Counted from the first letter of the stretch, positions 29,206 through 38,813 are shown. The stretch is DNA of 64,000 bases from an uncultured Treponema sp. (GCA_946186185.1 CAMHMJ010000006.1:1-64000), one strand, 5' to 3'. Made by a program: numbers and translations. Notes: generated by a model not told the origin, from the sequence alone.

Positions 29206-30024
29206 ATGAATAAAATTGATTACAGAGCGTTGAATGAACGCGTAATGAATGACACTCAGGATTTGTGTTGCAAGATTAATTCCCTGAAAGCTTCTGTTTT
29301 AAATTCGATAAAGAATGAATGCGTGATTTATGAAGCGGATACTGATGTTTCTTCGTTTTTTAAGGATGGTGTTATGCGAAGGACAAACGAGGCAATGAAG
29401 ATTTGCGTTTCTGAGGAACGAACATATCAGGCGGCATCTAAGTACAAAGGCAAACGAATCTGCTGTCTTGATTTTGCAAACTGTCATTCTGTGGGCGGCG
29501 CACCCTGGCATGCTGGTGCTCAGGAAGAGAGTATGTGCAGGACTTCAACCCTTTATCCGTGTATCAATGCCAGAAGAGAAGAATTTTACGAAAAGCATAA
29601 GAGGGATTTTGAAGCAGGCCTGAATGACGACATGGGAACTGATGATGTAATTTATGTTCCTGATGTAACAGTTTTTAAAACAGATGAATCAGCTCCGGTT
29701 CTGATGGACGAAAATGACTGGTTTTTAACGGATGTTATTGTGAGTGCTGCTCCGGAATTATGGAAGGATCAAATTCCAGAGAATTATGAAAGTCTTATGA
29801 CAAAGCGAATTAAAAGAATTCTGGATGTTTGCGATATGGCGGGAGCAGAGATTCTTATTCTTGGAGCCTTTGGCTGCGGAGCCTTCTGTAATCCTCCGGA
29901 AATCGTGGCGAAAATTTTTGCCTCCCTTATAAGAAATTATGGTTTTGAAACCGTTGAGTTTGCTGTTTACTGCAGGGATGATAAAGAAAATTACGAAGTA
30001 TTTAAGCGGATTCTGGCGGAATAG
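29206..30024 (+). CDS. PARG-like macrodomain protein (TIGR02452/DUF2263-type)
   Basis: A 272-residue protein of the microbial poly(ADP-ribose) glycohydrolase class, which removes ADP-ribose from modified proteins or nucleic acids. It shows the class signature region LDFANCHSVGG-APWHAG-AQEE followed by CRTSTLYP, and near the C-terminus ILGAFGCGAFCNPPEIVA, the macrodomain phosphate-binding loop. The two catalytic-loop glutamates (QEE, 106-108) are present. The usual GGG reads VGG (96-98). No ADP-ribosyltransferase gene is nearby. The gene stands alone between a terminator and purL, with a leaderless-type promoter. Confidence 0.8.
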   Translation: MNKIDYRALNERVMNDTQDLCCKINSLKASVLNSIKNECVIYEADTDVSSFFKDGVMRRTNEAMKICVSEERTYQAASKYKGKRICCLDFANCHSVGGAPWHAGAQEESMCRTSTLYPCINARREEFYEKHKRDFEAGLNDDMGTDDVIYVPDVTVFKTDESAPVLMDENDWFLTDVIVSAAPELWKDQIPENYESLMTKRIKRILDVCDMAGAEILILGAFGCGAFCNPPEIVAKIFASLIRNYGFETVEFAVYCRDDKENYEVFKRILAE

Positions 30025-30054
30025 GTTGCGGTGAACGAAGTTCCCTGAAAACAA

Positions 30055-30083
30055 TTGAAAATGCCACGGAATATCTTTATAAT
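30055..30083 (+). promoter_or_regulatory. Promoter of purL, leaderless
   Basis: TTGAAA (30055-30060), a 17-nt spacer and consensus TATAAT (30078-30083) end 6 nt before the purL ATG (30090). This is the clearest of the leaderless-type promoters in the window. Confidence 0.8.
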
Positions 30084-30089
30084 AGTTGA

Positions 30090-33000
30090 ATGTTTCGTTT
30101 ATATGTAGAAAGAAAGCCGGGTTTTGAAAACGAGGCTTCAAGTTATTTTTCGAGTTTTAAGAATTTTTTGGGAATTTCGGGTGTGACCGGAGTTCGTTAC
30201 TTGAACCGCTATGATGTTGAAAATGTTGGGGAGGCAGTTGGAAAAGCCAGTGCAACCCGCATTTTTAGTGAACCCCAGAGCGACTTTGTTTACTACGATA
30301 AGGTGGACATTGCATCTGACGAGACGGTTATCGTCTGGGAATACCTTCCGGGTCAGTACGATCAGAGAGCCGACAGTGCAGAACAGTGTCTGACTCTTTT
30401 GCGTGCAGATCTTTCAAGTACATGCAAGGTTGGAACGGAAGCGCCTCGTGTTCGATGTGCAAAAATGGTAATTTTGAAGGGTAAGCTTAGCGCTGACGAT
30501 GTTGCAAAGATTCAGAATTATCTTGTAAACCCTGTAGACAGCCGTCTTACGGATTCAAGTGTTCCTGAAACTCTGGAAATTAAGTCTGAAAACCCTGGAG
30601 ATATTCCGGTTGTAGAAGGCTTTATCGGCTGGGACGAAGCTGCTCTTGAAGCATACCGTCAGAAGATGGGCCTTGCAATGGATAAGGCTGACATCAAGTT
30701 CCTTCAGGACTATTTTATCGGTGAAAAGCGGGATCCGACAGAAACAGAAATCCGCGTTCTTGATACTTACTGGTCAGACCACTGCCGTCACACAACCTTC
30801 CTTACTGAACTCAAGAATATTAAGATTGAGGACGGCCCTTACGCCGCAGAAATCAAAAAATCACTTGAAAATTATACAGATATGCGTACAGAAATGTATG
30901 CAGGAAGAAAGGACAAGCCAGTATGCCTTATGGATATGGCTGTTATCTGTATCAAATATCTTAGAAAACACGGAAAACTGGATGACCTTGAAGTGAGCGA
31001 GGAAAACAATGCCTGCTCAATTTACATGGACGTTCATTATACACATGATAAAGACGGGAAGCCTTGTGATTCTACAGAACGCTGGCTTTTAATGTTCAAA
31101 AACGAAACTCATAACCATCCTACAGAAATTGAACCATTTGGTGGTGCCGCTACCTGTATCGGTGGTGCTATTCGCGACCCTCTTAGCGGACGAAGCTGGG
31201 TTTACCAGAGTATGCGCGTTACCGGTGCAGCAGATCCGACTGTTCCTCTCAGTGCAACACGAAAGGGTAAGCTTCCTCAGATTAAAATCTGCCGTGAAGC
31301 AGCACAGGGCTTTTCTTCATACGGAAACCAGATTGGTCTTACAACCGGCCAGGTAAGTGAAATCTATCACCCTGGATATATGGCAAAACGAATGGAGCTT
31401 GGTGCTGTAATTGCAGCTGCTCCTGAAAATATTGTAATGCGCGAACGCCCTGAGCCGGGTGACGTAATTGTTCTCCTTGGCGGTGGTACAGGACGCGACG
31501 GTATCGGTGGTGCAACCGGTTCATCTAAGGTTCATACTGAAAAATCGGTAACAACTGCTGCTGCTGAAGTTCAGAAGGGTAACGCAGTTGAAGAAAGAAA
31601 AATTCAGAGACTCTTCAGAAAGAAGGAAGTAAGCCTTATGATTCGCCGCTGTAACGACTTTGGTGCAGGCGGTGTTTCAGTTGCTGTTGGTGAACTTGCT
31701 CCTGGACTTGATATCAATCTTGATTCAGTTCCAAAAAAATATGAAGGCCTGAACGGTACTGAACTTGCAATTTCTGAAAGTCAGGAACGAATGGCAGTTG
31801 TTGTCCGCAAGGAAGACGCAGAAAAGTTCATCAAGGAAGCTGAAAAAGAAAACCTTCAGGCTGTAAAGGTTGCTGATGTAACTGATTCTAACCGCCTTGT
31901 TATGAAGTGGCGCGGAAAGGTAATCGTTGACATCGGCCGTGAATTCCTTGATGCAGCCGGAGCACATCACGAAGCAGATGCTCTTATCGAAAGTCCTGCA
32001 AAACAGGAGGAAAGCCCTCTTGTAAATCCGCTTGATTCTGTAAAAGAAGTTTTAGCCGGCGGAAAGAACAGCGATGTTCTTAAAAAAGCATGGCTTACAA
32101 ATATGAACGACCTTGCCTGCTGTTCTCAGCGTGGTCTGGGAGAGCGTTTTGACGGCTCAATCGGTTCTGCTTCTGTTCTTTTCCCTTACGGAGGCAAATA
32201 TCAGTGCACTCCTGAAGCAGGTATGTGTGCAAAGGTTCCGGTTGAAACTCCTCTTGAAACCAGTACCGTAAGCTTTATGGCTCACGGCTTTGATCCTCGT
32301 ATCGGCCAGTGGTCTCCATGGCACGGAGCTGAAGTTTCAGTTCTTTCTTCTCTTGCAAATATTACCTGTATGGGTGGAAAGGCTTCTTCCTGCCGCTTAA
32401 GTTTCCAGGAATTCTTTGGTCGCGCTGTAAGCGAAAAGACCTGGGGTTACCCTGCTGCAGCCCTTTTGGGTTCAATTGATGCTCAGGTAAAGACTGGCTG
32501 TGCAAGTATCGGCGGAAAGGACTCTATGTCCGGAACCTTTGAGGAAATCAATGTACCTCATACCCTGGTTTCCTTTGCCGTAACCCACGACGACGTAAAA
32601 AATGTTACAAGCGGTTCCTTCAAAAAAGCAGGAAACGATGTTTACCTTGTAACTGTTCCATATTCAGAAACTCTTGCTCCTGATTTCTCTGTATTCATGA
32701 AGAATGCTGAAAAGCTCTATTCTTTGAATGCTGAAGGAAAAATCAGTGCAATGTATCCGGTAAAAGCCGGTGGTATTGCAGAAGCCGTTACAAAAATGGC
32801 AATGGGTAACAGAATCGGTGTAAAAATCGAAAATGTTCCATATTCAGCAACTGCCCGGGGCTACAAGGCTGACGGCGTTTATTCTGTAAAGGATCTCTTT
32901 ACACCTCTCTACGGTTCAATCATTGTTGAGGCCGGAAAAGGCGTGAACCTGGCAGATTTCGTTGACGGAACCTGCTTCAAGATTGGACAGACAATTTCTG

Positions 33001-34061
33001 AAGCTGAAATCGACATTTGTGCAGAAAACATTCCGGGTGCAAAGATTTCACTCAGTGAAGCAGAAAAGACCTGGGAAGAAAAGCTTTCCGTTGTATTCCC
33101 TCCAGTAAGCGGTGCAAAAGAACAGCCGGCCCTTCCTGAGTTTGCTCTTGGTGTTCATAAGTCTCTGAGCGAAGTAAGAAAGAATCCGGTATTTGCCAAT
33201 ATTACAAAGAAGCCTCGGGTTGTTATTCCTGTATTCCCGGGAACAAACTGTGAAATCGATATGGCCCGTGCTTTCAATCTTGCCGGTGCAGAAACAAGAA
33301 CCGTGGTTCTTGCAAACAAAACTCCAGCAATGCTTGAAGCATCCCTTGCAGCCTTTGAAAAGGAACTGAAGGAAGCCCAAATTCTTGCCCTTGCAGGTGG
33401 TTTCAGTGCCGGTGATGAACCGGACGGTTCTGCTAAGTTCATTGCAAACTGTCTCCGGGAAGGCCGTGTTTCTGAAGAAATCATGCGTCTTTTGAAGAAC
33501 CGGGACGGTCTTGTTCTTGGTATCTGTAACGGTTTCCAGGCACTTGTAAAAACTGGTCTTGCTATGTACGGCGAGTTCCGTGACATGACAGGTGACATGC
33601 CGACCCTTACATACAACAAAATCGGCCGCCATATCAGCCGCGTTGTTCGAACCCGTCTTGTAAGTGCTGCAAGTCCGTGGGCTATGGATCCTTCTGTAAT
33701 CGATTCCAGAATCCATCTTGTTCCAATCAGCCATGGTGAAGGACGCTTTGTATGTGATGAAGCAACTGGAAAACGGCTTTTCGAAAACGGACAGGTATTT
33801 ACACAGTACGTTGATGAAAATGGCGTGCCTGCAATCAGCGAGCCGGATAATCCGAACGGTTCTATCTTTGCAATCGAAGGTATTACCAGCCCGGACGGCC
33901 GTGTTCTTGGAAAGATGGGACACAGCGAGCGAACAATTGGAACTGACATGAACGGTGCAAGCCTTGACTTAATCAAGAACGTTGCAGGAAATCCTCTGGA
34001 TAATCCGAGCGAAAATTCCTGCGAAAACGTATTCCGTGCCGGAGTTCGATATTTTAAATAG
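30090..34061 (+). CDS. purL: Phosphoribosylformylglycinamidine synthase, single-chain (PurL-PurQ fusion)
   Basis: Catalyses step four of purine synthesis: FGAR + Gln + ATP gives FGAM. The 1323 residues include an N-terminal domain, two ATP-binding synthetase halves (GGGTGRDGIGGATGSS, GGKDSMSGTFEE) and a C-terminal class I glutaminase domain (VVIPVFPGTNCE) with nucleophile Cys1146 in GICNGFQAL and the ISHGEGRF His. This matches the large fused type rather than the small PurL/PurQ/PurS complex. No other pur gene is near. Transcription probably begins at the ATG, so no riboswitch is possible upstream. Confidence 0.96.
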   Translation: MFRLYVERKPGFENEASSYFSSFKNFLGISGVTGVRYLNRYDVENVGEAVGKASATRIFSEPQSDFVYYDKVDIASDETVIVWEYLPGQYDQRADSAEQCLTLLRADLSSTCKVGTEAPRVRCAKMVILKGKLSADDVAKIQNYLVNPVDSRLTDSSVPETLEIKSENPGDIPVVEGFIGWDEAALEAYRQKMGLAMDKADIKFLQDYFIGEKRDPTETEIRVLDTYWSDHCRHTTFLTELKNIKIEDGPYAAEIKKSLENYTDMRTEMYAGRKDKPVCLMDMAVICIKYLRKHGKLDDLEVSEENNACSIYMDVHYTHDKDGKPCDSTERWLLMFKNETHNHPTEIEPFGGAATCIGGAIRDPLSGRSWVYQSMRVTGAADPTVPLSATRKGKLPQIKICREAAQGFSSYGNQIGLTTGQVSEIYHPGYMAKRMELGAVIAAAPENIVMRERPEPGDVIVLLGGGTGRDGIGGATGSSKVHTEKSVTTAAAEVQKGNAVEERKIQRLFRKKEVSLMIRRCNDFGAGGVSVAVGELAPGLDINLDSVPKKYEGLNGTELAISESQERMAVVVRKEDAEKFIKEAEKENLQAVKVADVTDSNRLVMKWRGKVIVDIGREFLDAAGAHHEADALIESPAKQEESPLVNPLDSVKEVLAGGKNSDVLKKAWLTNMNDLACCSQRGLGERFDGSIGSASVLFPYGGKYQCTPEAGMCAKVPVETPLETSTVSFMAHGFDPRIGQWSPWHGAEVSVLSSLANITCMGGKASSCRLSFQEFFGRAVSEKTWGYPAAALLGSIDAQVKTGCASIGGKDSMSGTFEEINVPHTLVSFAVTHDDVKNVTSGSFKKAGNDVYLVTVPYSETLAPDFSVFMKNAEKLYSLNAEGKISAMYPVKAGGIAEAVTKMAMGNRIGVKIENVPYSATARGYKADGVYSVKDLFTPLYGSIIVEAGKGVNLADFVDGTCFKIGQTISEAEIDICAENIPGAKISLSEAEKTWEEKLSVVFPPVSGAKEQPALPEFALGVHKSLSEVRKNPVFANITKKPRVVIPVFPGTNCEIDMARAFNLAGAETRTVVLANKTPAMLEASLAAFEKELKEAQILALAGGFSAGDEPDGSAKFIANCLREGRVSEEIMRLLKNRDGLVLGICNGFQALVKTGLAMYGEFRDMTGDMPTLTYNKIGRHISRVVRTRLVSAASPWAMDPSVIDSRIHLVPISHGEGRFVCDEATGKRLFENGQVFTQYVDENGVPAISEPDNPNGSIFAIEGITSPDGRVLGKMGHSERTIGTDMNGASLDLIKNVAGNPLDNPSENSCENVFRAGVRYFK

Positions 34062-34090
34062 GGCGAATATCAAGTTTGCTAATAGTAATT

Positions 34091-34267
34091 CAAAACTGGC
34101 GTAAGCGGGGGTTCCTGTTTTGAAGGCGTGACAAAGCGGAGCAAATGACAATGCTTGCATTGGCACTTGTGAAGCGACTCGTGACGGCCCTTTGGGCAAA
34201 ACATTCAGCCACCGCGAAGCGGTACTGCCGTTTTTCAAAACAGGGTTCCTGCTGAGAGCCAGTTTTG
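34091..34267. repeat. Family A foldback element, long form (copy 2)
   Basis: A 177-bp element bounded by a perfect 10-bp inverted repeat, CAAAACTGGC (34091-34100) and GCCAGTTTTG (34258-34267). The outer arms and central ACCGC-GAA-GCGGT hairpin match copy 1. Relative to copy 1 it carries about 74 extra bp (34125-34198) that form their own stem around AATGC-TT-GCATT. It lies between purL and the next lipoprotein gene, so it occupies most of that gap. It encodes no protein. Confidence 0.88.
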
Positions 34268-34315
34268 GAGTTAAAATTATAAAACTTGAAATTTGGACTA
34301 AACAGGATGAAAACT

Positions 34316-35329
34316 ATGAAAAAAAATAAAATTACTGGAATTGCAGCAGCTTTAATCTGTGTTCTGTCACTCGTGCTCAGCGCTTGTTCTTCAAAGAAGA
34401 ATTCAAACGGCTGGTACACAGATTTCGATGAGGCAAAAAAAGCAGCAAAGGGTCACAATAAAAGCATCGTGCTTTTTGTTAATTCAATGTACGATGATGA
34501 TTCCACCGCTGACGGTGTTAAGCTTTTGACGGAAACAAGTGAGTTTACAAAGGCTGTTTCTGAAGATTTTGTATGCGTTCATTTTGACTTCACAAATATT
34601 CAGGAAATCATGGGAAAAAGCCTTGAAGGCCTGACGGGAAAAGAGCAGAAAGCACTTGAAGCCCAGCAGCAGGCATTGAAGACAAAGTTTGCCTATGCAG
34701 ATATGTATGCCGTTCGTGACACTCCTTGTGCAATCATTCTTTCAAAAGAAGGCTTTTACATTACTCAGGTAAAATTTGACTATCTTGATACTTCTGTAAG
34801 CGGTTACAAGGGCTGTCTTTATCTTGAAATCGGAACTGTTGAAGATTTTAACGCACTCTTAAAAAAAGCCAGAAAGGGAACTGTTCCTGAAAGAATGGCT
34901 GCTTACGATGAAATTTACGGTTCAGTTGAAGAAATGGTTCAGCCTTCAATGGTTGCCCTCTGGAAAGAAGCAATGAATGCGGACAAGAACAATATTTCCG
35001 GTTCCGCTTCAAAATATGTTATGACCTGCGCTTCAGTAGAAGCTTATGAAAAAATCAATGAGCGAAAATTTGATGAAGGTGCTCAGGTGTTCCAGAAATA
35101 TTCAGAAGATAACCGTCTTTCCGGCGAGGAAAAACAGACTCTTCTGTTCTATTCTGCCCAGGTTCTTCTTTCCAGCGGAAATGCTCAGTACGATAAAATT
35201 GCTCTGGTTCTTCAGGCTGCAATTGACGCAGATCCTGAAAGTCAGTATGCAGAGACCTTAAAAAGCTATCTTGCTGAAATGGAATCAAATAAGGCTGCGG
35301 TAGAAGCGGCCTCTGCAAACGAAAAATAG
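34316..35329 (+). CDS. Lipoprotein with thioredoxin-like fold lacking the CXXC motif
   Basis: The 337 residues begin with a lipoprotein signal peptide ending LVLSAC (Cys24). Residues about 30-190 resemble the thioredoxin-like family that starts DFDEAKKAAK..NKSIVLFV and has the cis-proline segment DTPCAIILSKEGF. The redox CXXC position reads NSMYDDDS, so no disulfide chemistry is expected. The rest is helical and TPR-like (residues about 200-330). I chose ATG 34316, 9 nt after an AGGA. Earlier in-frame starts (TTG 34286, ATG 34307) are possible. Function unknown; probably periplasm-facing. Confidence 0.7.
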   Translation: MKKNKITGIAAALICVLSLVLSACSSKKNSNGWYTDFDEAKKAAKGHNKSIVLFVNSMYDDDSTADGVKLLTETSEFTKAVSEDFVCVHFDFTNIQEIMGKSLEGLTGKEQKALEAQQQALKTKFAYADMYAVRDTPCAIILSKEGFYITQVKFDYLDTSVSGYKGCLYLEIGTVEDFNALLKKARKGTVPERMAAYDEIYGSVEEMVQPSMVALWKEAMNADKNNISGSASKYVMTCASVEAYEKINERKFDEGAQVFQKYSEDNRLSGEEKQTLLFYSAQVLLSSGNAQYDKIALVLQAAIDADPESQYAETLKSYLAEMESNKAAVEAASANEK

Positions 35330-35349
35330 AATTACACTGTTTTAGAAAA

Positions 35350-36639
35350 TTGAAAGGCTTATCTTTGGCAGGATTATTGATTTCTTCGGTAATCCTGCTT
35401 CTTTTATCAACTTTATTCTCAATTTCTGAATCCTCTTTTCTTGCAATGAATAAGCTCCGCCTTCGAATCCTGCGGGATGATAAGGACAAGCGGGCCATGA
35501 GGGCGGGAAAGCTTCTGGATAAAAAGGAGCTTTTAATCAACACTCTCTTAGTTGCAAATGATCTTGTAAACATTCTGCTGTCTTCGATTGTTACTGCCTG
35601 TGCTATCCGGCTCTTCGGGGAAAAAGGAGTGGGAATTGCAACCTTTGTGGTTACGATTTTTCTTCTGGTGTTTGGGGAAATCACCCCGAAGACCCTCTCT
35701 ACCCGGAATCCGGATGCCATTGCCTATCATCTTTCCCTTTTTGTGTCCGGGGTGGTAAAGCTTCTTCATCCGGTTGTGTATGTGTTCACCTTTGTGAGCA
35801 GAATTGCCCTTCGTATAATGGGAATTAAGATTGAAAAAAATAAAAAGTCCTATACCCAGGAGGATATCCGTTCCTTTATCGATGCAGGGGCGGAAACCGG
35901 AGTTCTTGAAAAGGGTGAAGATGCCATGATGAGCAGGGTGTTCAAGTTTTCGGATCTTGAAGCCCAGAGTATTATGATTCCCCGGCCTGCAATTATTGCA
36001 CTGAAGGATACGGCAAGCTATGCAGAGGTTCTGGAGATTGCCCAGAGAACCCGTTTTTCCTACTTTCCGGTTTACGGAGAAAATCTTGATGATATCCAGG
36101 GGATTTTGTATTTAAAGGATTTATTAAAGTATAAGCCGGAAACCTTTAATATTCAGGCGGTAATGCGTTCGCCGCTGTTTATTCCGGGAACAAAAAAGAT
36201 TTCTTCCGTTCAGCATATGTTCCGGGAGCGGAATGAATCAATGGCAATCGTAATCGATGAATATTCCGGAACGGACGGGGTAATTACCAAGGAAGATATT
36301 GTTCGTCAGATTTTTGGAAAGAAGGAAAGCTCAACTCCCTGGCGAAATCCTGCTTCGGCTTCCGATATTCAGGATAAAAACTGCTTTACTCTGGACGGAA
36401 CAACCCTCTTAAAGGATATAAAGGAGCTTGTTGGCGTTGAACTGACTTCCGATGTAAACGAGACCCTTGGTGGCTGGATTATTGAGCGTCTGGGGCGTCT
36501 TGCAATGCCCTACGACAGCATTACCTATGAAGATATAGTTTTTACTGTAGAAGATATTCATAAGCGGCGGATAAAAACTGTCAGAATCGAGCGAAAAAGC
36601 GATATTACAGAAAATGAAAACTCAGGCGGTGAGGAATGA
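35350..36639 (+). CDS. CNNM/CorC/HlyC-family membrane protein, first of a pair
   Basis: The 429-residue product has the DUF21 membrane domain (three to four spans; LAGLLISSVILLLLSTLFSIS at the start), two CBS domains (IMIPRPAIIALKDTA.., VIDEYSGTDGVITKEDI) and the C-terminal CorC_HlyC domain (DVNETLGGWIIERLG). Members are linked to Mg2+/Co2+ efflux; older names include hemolysin TlyC/HlyC. The start appears to be TTG at 35350, because no in-frame ATG precedes the first membrane span. It overlaps the next, paralogous gene by 4 nt (ATGA). Confidence 0.85.
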   Translation: MKGLSLAGLLISSVILLLLSTLFSISESSFLAMNKLRLRILRDDKDKRAMRAGKLLDKKELLINTLLVANDLVNILLSSIVTACAIRLFGEKGVGIATFVVTIFLLVFGEITPKTLSTRNPDAIAYHLSLFVSGVVKLLHPVVYVFTFVSRIALRIMGIKIEKNKKSYTQEDIRSFIDAGAETGVLEKGEDAMMSRVFKFSDLEAQSIMIPRPAIIALKDTASYAEVLEIAQRTRFSYFPVYGENLDDIQGILYLKDLLKYKPETFNIQAVMRSPLFIPGTKKISSVQHMFRERNESMAIVIDEYSGTDGVITKEDIVRQIFGKKESSTPWRNPASASDIQDKNCFTLDGTTLLKDIKELVGVELTSDVNETLGGWIIERLGRLAMPYDSITYEDIVFTVEDIHKRRIKTVRIERKSDITENENSGGEE

Positions 36640-37919
36640 ACAGTGTAAAGACCTATGTAACACTTCTTGTCCTCATTTTTATAGTCCGTCTGGTTGCTTT
36701 TTTTGCCGGAAGTGAAACGGCCTTCCTTTCTGTTTCAAAGATAAAAATGCGTCAGCTGGTTTCCGAAAAGAGAAAAAATGCCAGGGTTGCTGCAAAATTA
36801 AAAAAGAATATCGACGAGCTTTTAACGGTTATTTTAATCGGTACGAACCTGATGAATACTCTTTCCAGTGCCCTTGCTACGGCCCTTGCCCTTGAGCTTG
36901 CCGGAAAGGGCGGGGTCGGAATTGCAACGGCTCTTATCACTTTTTTCGTAACCACCTTCGGACAGATAGTTCCTAAAACCAAGGCCAGCATTAAGCCTGA
37001 AAAGGTGATGCTGAAATCTGCTGTTCCCCTGTATGTTCTTGAAAAAGTTTTCTATCCGGTTGTCTGGCTTTTTTCTCTTGTGTCAAAGGGAACGGCCCGC
37101 CTTGCTCAAAAAATCTGGAAAACGGACGAAACTCTGGTAACGGAGGAGGAACTGGCCGCTCTTTTTGAAGTCGGTACTAAGGAAGGAACAATAGAAAAAG
37201 ATGAGAGCGTAATGCTCAATAAGATTTTTAAGTTCAACGATTTGAATGTTCACGACATTATGAAGCACCGATCCTTTGTTCAGTCCGTGTATCTGGGTGC
37301 AACAAAGGAAGATGTTGTCCGGAAATTCAATGAGACCGGGCTTAAAATGCTTGCGGTTTACGAGAAAAATCCTGAAAGCATCGTGGGAGTTATTCATTAT
37401 AAGGCGGTTCTCCTCAGCGGAAGTGAAGTTCAGACGGGCGTAGGATATGCGGCGGCCGTAATGAACGGAGTTATGTTTGTTCCGGAAACCTTTACGGCTC
37501 TTGAGCTTTTAAGTCAGTTTAAGAAACAGCGCACGGAGTTTGCGGTAGCCCTTGATGAGCAGGGAAGCCTTAGCGGCGTTGTTACAATGGACGATATTCT
37601 TCGTGTTGTGTTCGGCCGAATTACGGAAGAAAAAAATGAACATGTTTCACCTGAATCAAGAATAAAGCTTGCGGGGGCCGGAGAGTTTATTGTTCCGGGA
37701 GAGCTTCTTTTAGACGATATAAACGAGTTTTTCAAGCTGGGACTTGAATCTGAATACTTTATGACCCTTGGAGGCTGGCTTATCGAACAGTTCGGTTATC
37801 TTCCTTCCAGCGGCGAAATCTTTAAATGGAAGAATATGCTGTTTGTGGTGGAAGACCAGAGCCAGAGGCGCATTGTAACAGTCAGATTAAAATACGTTCA
37901 GAGCGGGGTTCTCCGGTAA
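36636..37919 (+). CDS. CNNM/CorC/HlyC-family membrane protein, second of a pair
   Basis: A 427-residue paralogue of the preceding gene with the same layout: DUF21 membrane domain (YVTLLVLIFIVRLVAFFAG, SETAFLSVSKIKMRQLV), CBS pair (DIMKHRSFVQSV; ALDEQGSLSGVVTMDDIL) and CorC_HlyC domain (LGGWLIEQFGYLP). The ATG overlaps the previous stop, so the two are co-translated. Two different chains from one message suggest a heteromeric transporter, which is inference from pairing. Confidence 0.85.
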   Translation: MNSVKTYVTLLVLIFIVRLVAFFAGSETAFLSVSKIKMRQLVSEKRKNARVAAKLKKNIDELLTVILIGTNLMNTLSSALATALALELAGKGGVGIATALITFFVTTFGQIVPKTKASIKPEKVMLKSAVPLYVLEKVFYPVVWLFSLVSKGTARLAQKIWKTDETLVTEEELAALFEVGTKEGTIEKDESVMLNKIFKFNDLNVHDIMKHRSFVQSVYLGATKEDVVRKFNETGLKMLAVYEKNPESIVGVIHYKAVLLSGSEVQTGVGYAAAVMNGVMFVPETFTALELLSQFKKQRTEFAVALDEQGSLSGVVTMDDILRVVFGRITEEKNEHVSPESRIKLAGAGEFIVPGELLLDDINEFFKLGLESEYFMTLGGWLIEQFGYLPSSGEIFKWKNMLFVVEDQSQRRIVTVRLKYVQSGVLR

Positions 37920-38025
37920 TTTTTCGGTAATTCAACGGGCAGGTTGCGGCGGATAGCCGATAATGCGGAAGCCCAGTTCGGTAACAGGCTCTTCTTTCCG
38001 GTGACTATCAACACCCGGTTTTTTC

Positions 38026-38034
38026 TGCTATAAT
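38026..38034 (+). promoter_or_regulatory. Extended -10 promoter, leaderless (RluA-type gene)
   Basis: TGC-TATAAT (38026-38034) ends 6 nt before the ATG at 38041, with GAACCC between and no Shine-Dalgarno sequence. No good -35 is seen at normal distance; the TGn extension may compensate. Confidence 0.72.
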
Positions 38035-38040
38035 GAACCC

Positions 38041-38787
38041 ATGAAGAAAATTCCTGATTATACTGTTGTTTATTCGGATAACGATGTTGTTGTTTTAAAT
38101 AAAAAAAGCGGGCTTCTGATTGCCCAGGACAGATACGACCTTGAGGCTCCCCGGCTGGATCTTGAGGCATCTGAAGAATTTGGAAAACTCTATGCGGTTC
38201 ACAGAATCGATAAGGATACTTCCGGAATAATTATCTATGCCCGCACTGTTGAGGCTCACAAGAACCTTTCAATGCAGTTTGAAGAAAGAAAGGTAGAAAA
38301 GACCTATCACTGCATTGTCCGGGGAAAGCCCATGTGGGAAAAGCTTTCTGTAGATCTTCCTCTTTTACCGGACGGAGACGCCCGCCACAGAACTGTTGTA
38401 AACAAAAAAATCGGTAAGGAATCCTTTACAAGCTTCCGGGTTCTGGGAGGCGGTTCCCTTTATACCTGGATTGAAGCAAAGCCGAAGACGGGAAGAACTC
38501 ACCAGATCAGAGTTCATCTTGCGGAAAGCGGTTTTCCTATTGTCTGCGACCCTCTTTACAGCGGAAACTTAAAGCCAATATATCTTAGTGAAATCAAACG
38601 CAGCTGGCGGGGAAATGAATACGAGGAGCGGCCTCTGCTTGCAAGACTTGCCCTTCATGCGTATAAAATCAGCTTTAATCATCCTGTTACCGGGGAGCGC
38701 CTTACCTTTACGGCACCGTACCACAAGGATATGGAAGCCCTGAAAAAGCAGATGGAAAAGCTGTTTCATTTTGAAATTGAAGAATAA
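38041..38787 (+). CDS. RluA-family RNA pseudouridine synthase
   Basis: Converts uridine to pseudouridine in rRNA or tRNA. The 248 residues contain motif I (VVLNKKSGLL), the catalytic motif II HRIDKDTSGIIIYA with the active-site Asp, motif III with KPKTGRTHQIRVHLAESGFPI, and a C-terminal LHAYKISFNHP. There is no S4 domain, so it resembles RluA/TruC-type enzymes rather than RluC/RluD. The RNA target cannot be read from sequence. The transcript is probably leaderless. Confidence 0.9.
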   Translation: MKKIPDYTVVYSDNDVVVLNKKSGLLIAQDRYDLEAPRLDLEASEEFGKLYAVHRIDKDTSGIIIYARTVEAHKNLSMQFEERKVEKTYHCIVRGKPMWEKLSVDLPLLPDGDARHRTVVNKKIGKESFTSFRVLGGGSLYTWIEAKPKTGRTHQIRVHLAESGFPIVCDPLYSGNLKPIYLSEIKRSWRGNEYEERPLLARLALHAYKISFNHPVTGERLTFTAPYHKDMEALKKQMEKLFHFEIEE

Positions 38788-38813
38788 TTTGTGAATGTTA
38801 TAAGGAAAGAATC

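Noticed and set aside
33048-33976. Long minus-strand reading frames inside purL
   Set aside because: They are antisense to strongly conserved PurL coding sequence and show no protein-family features.
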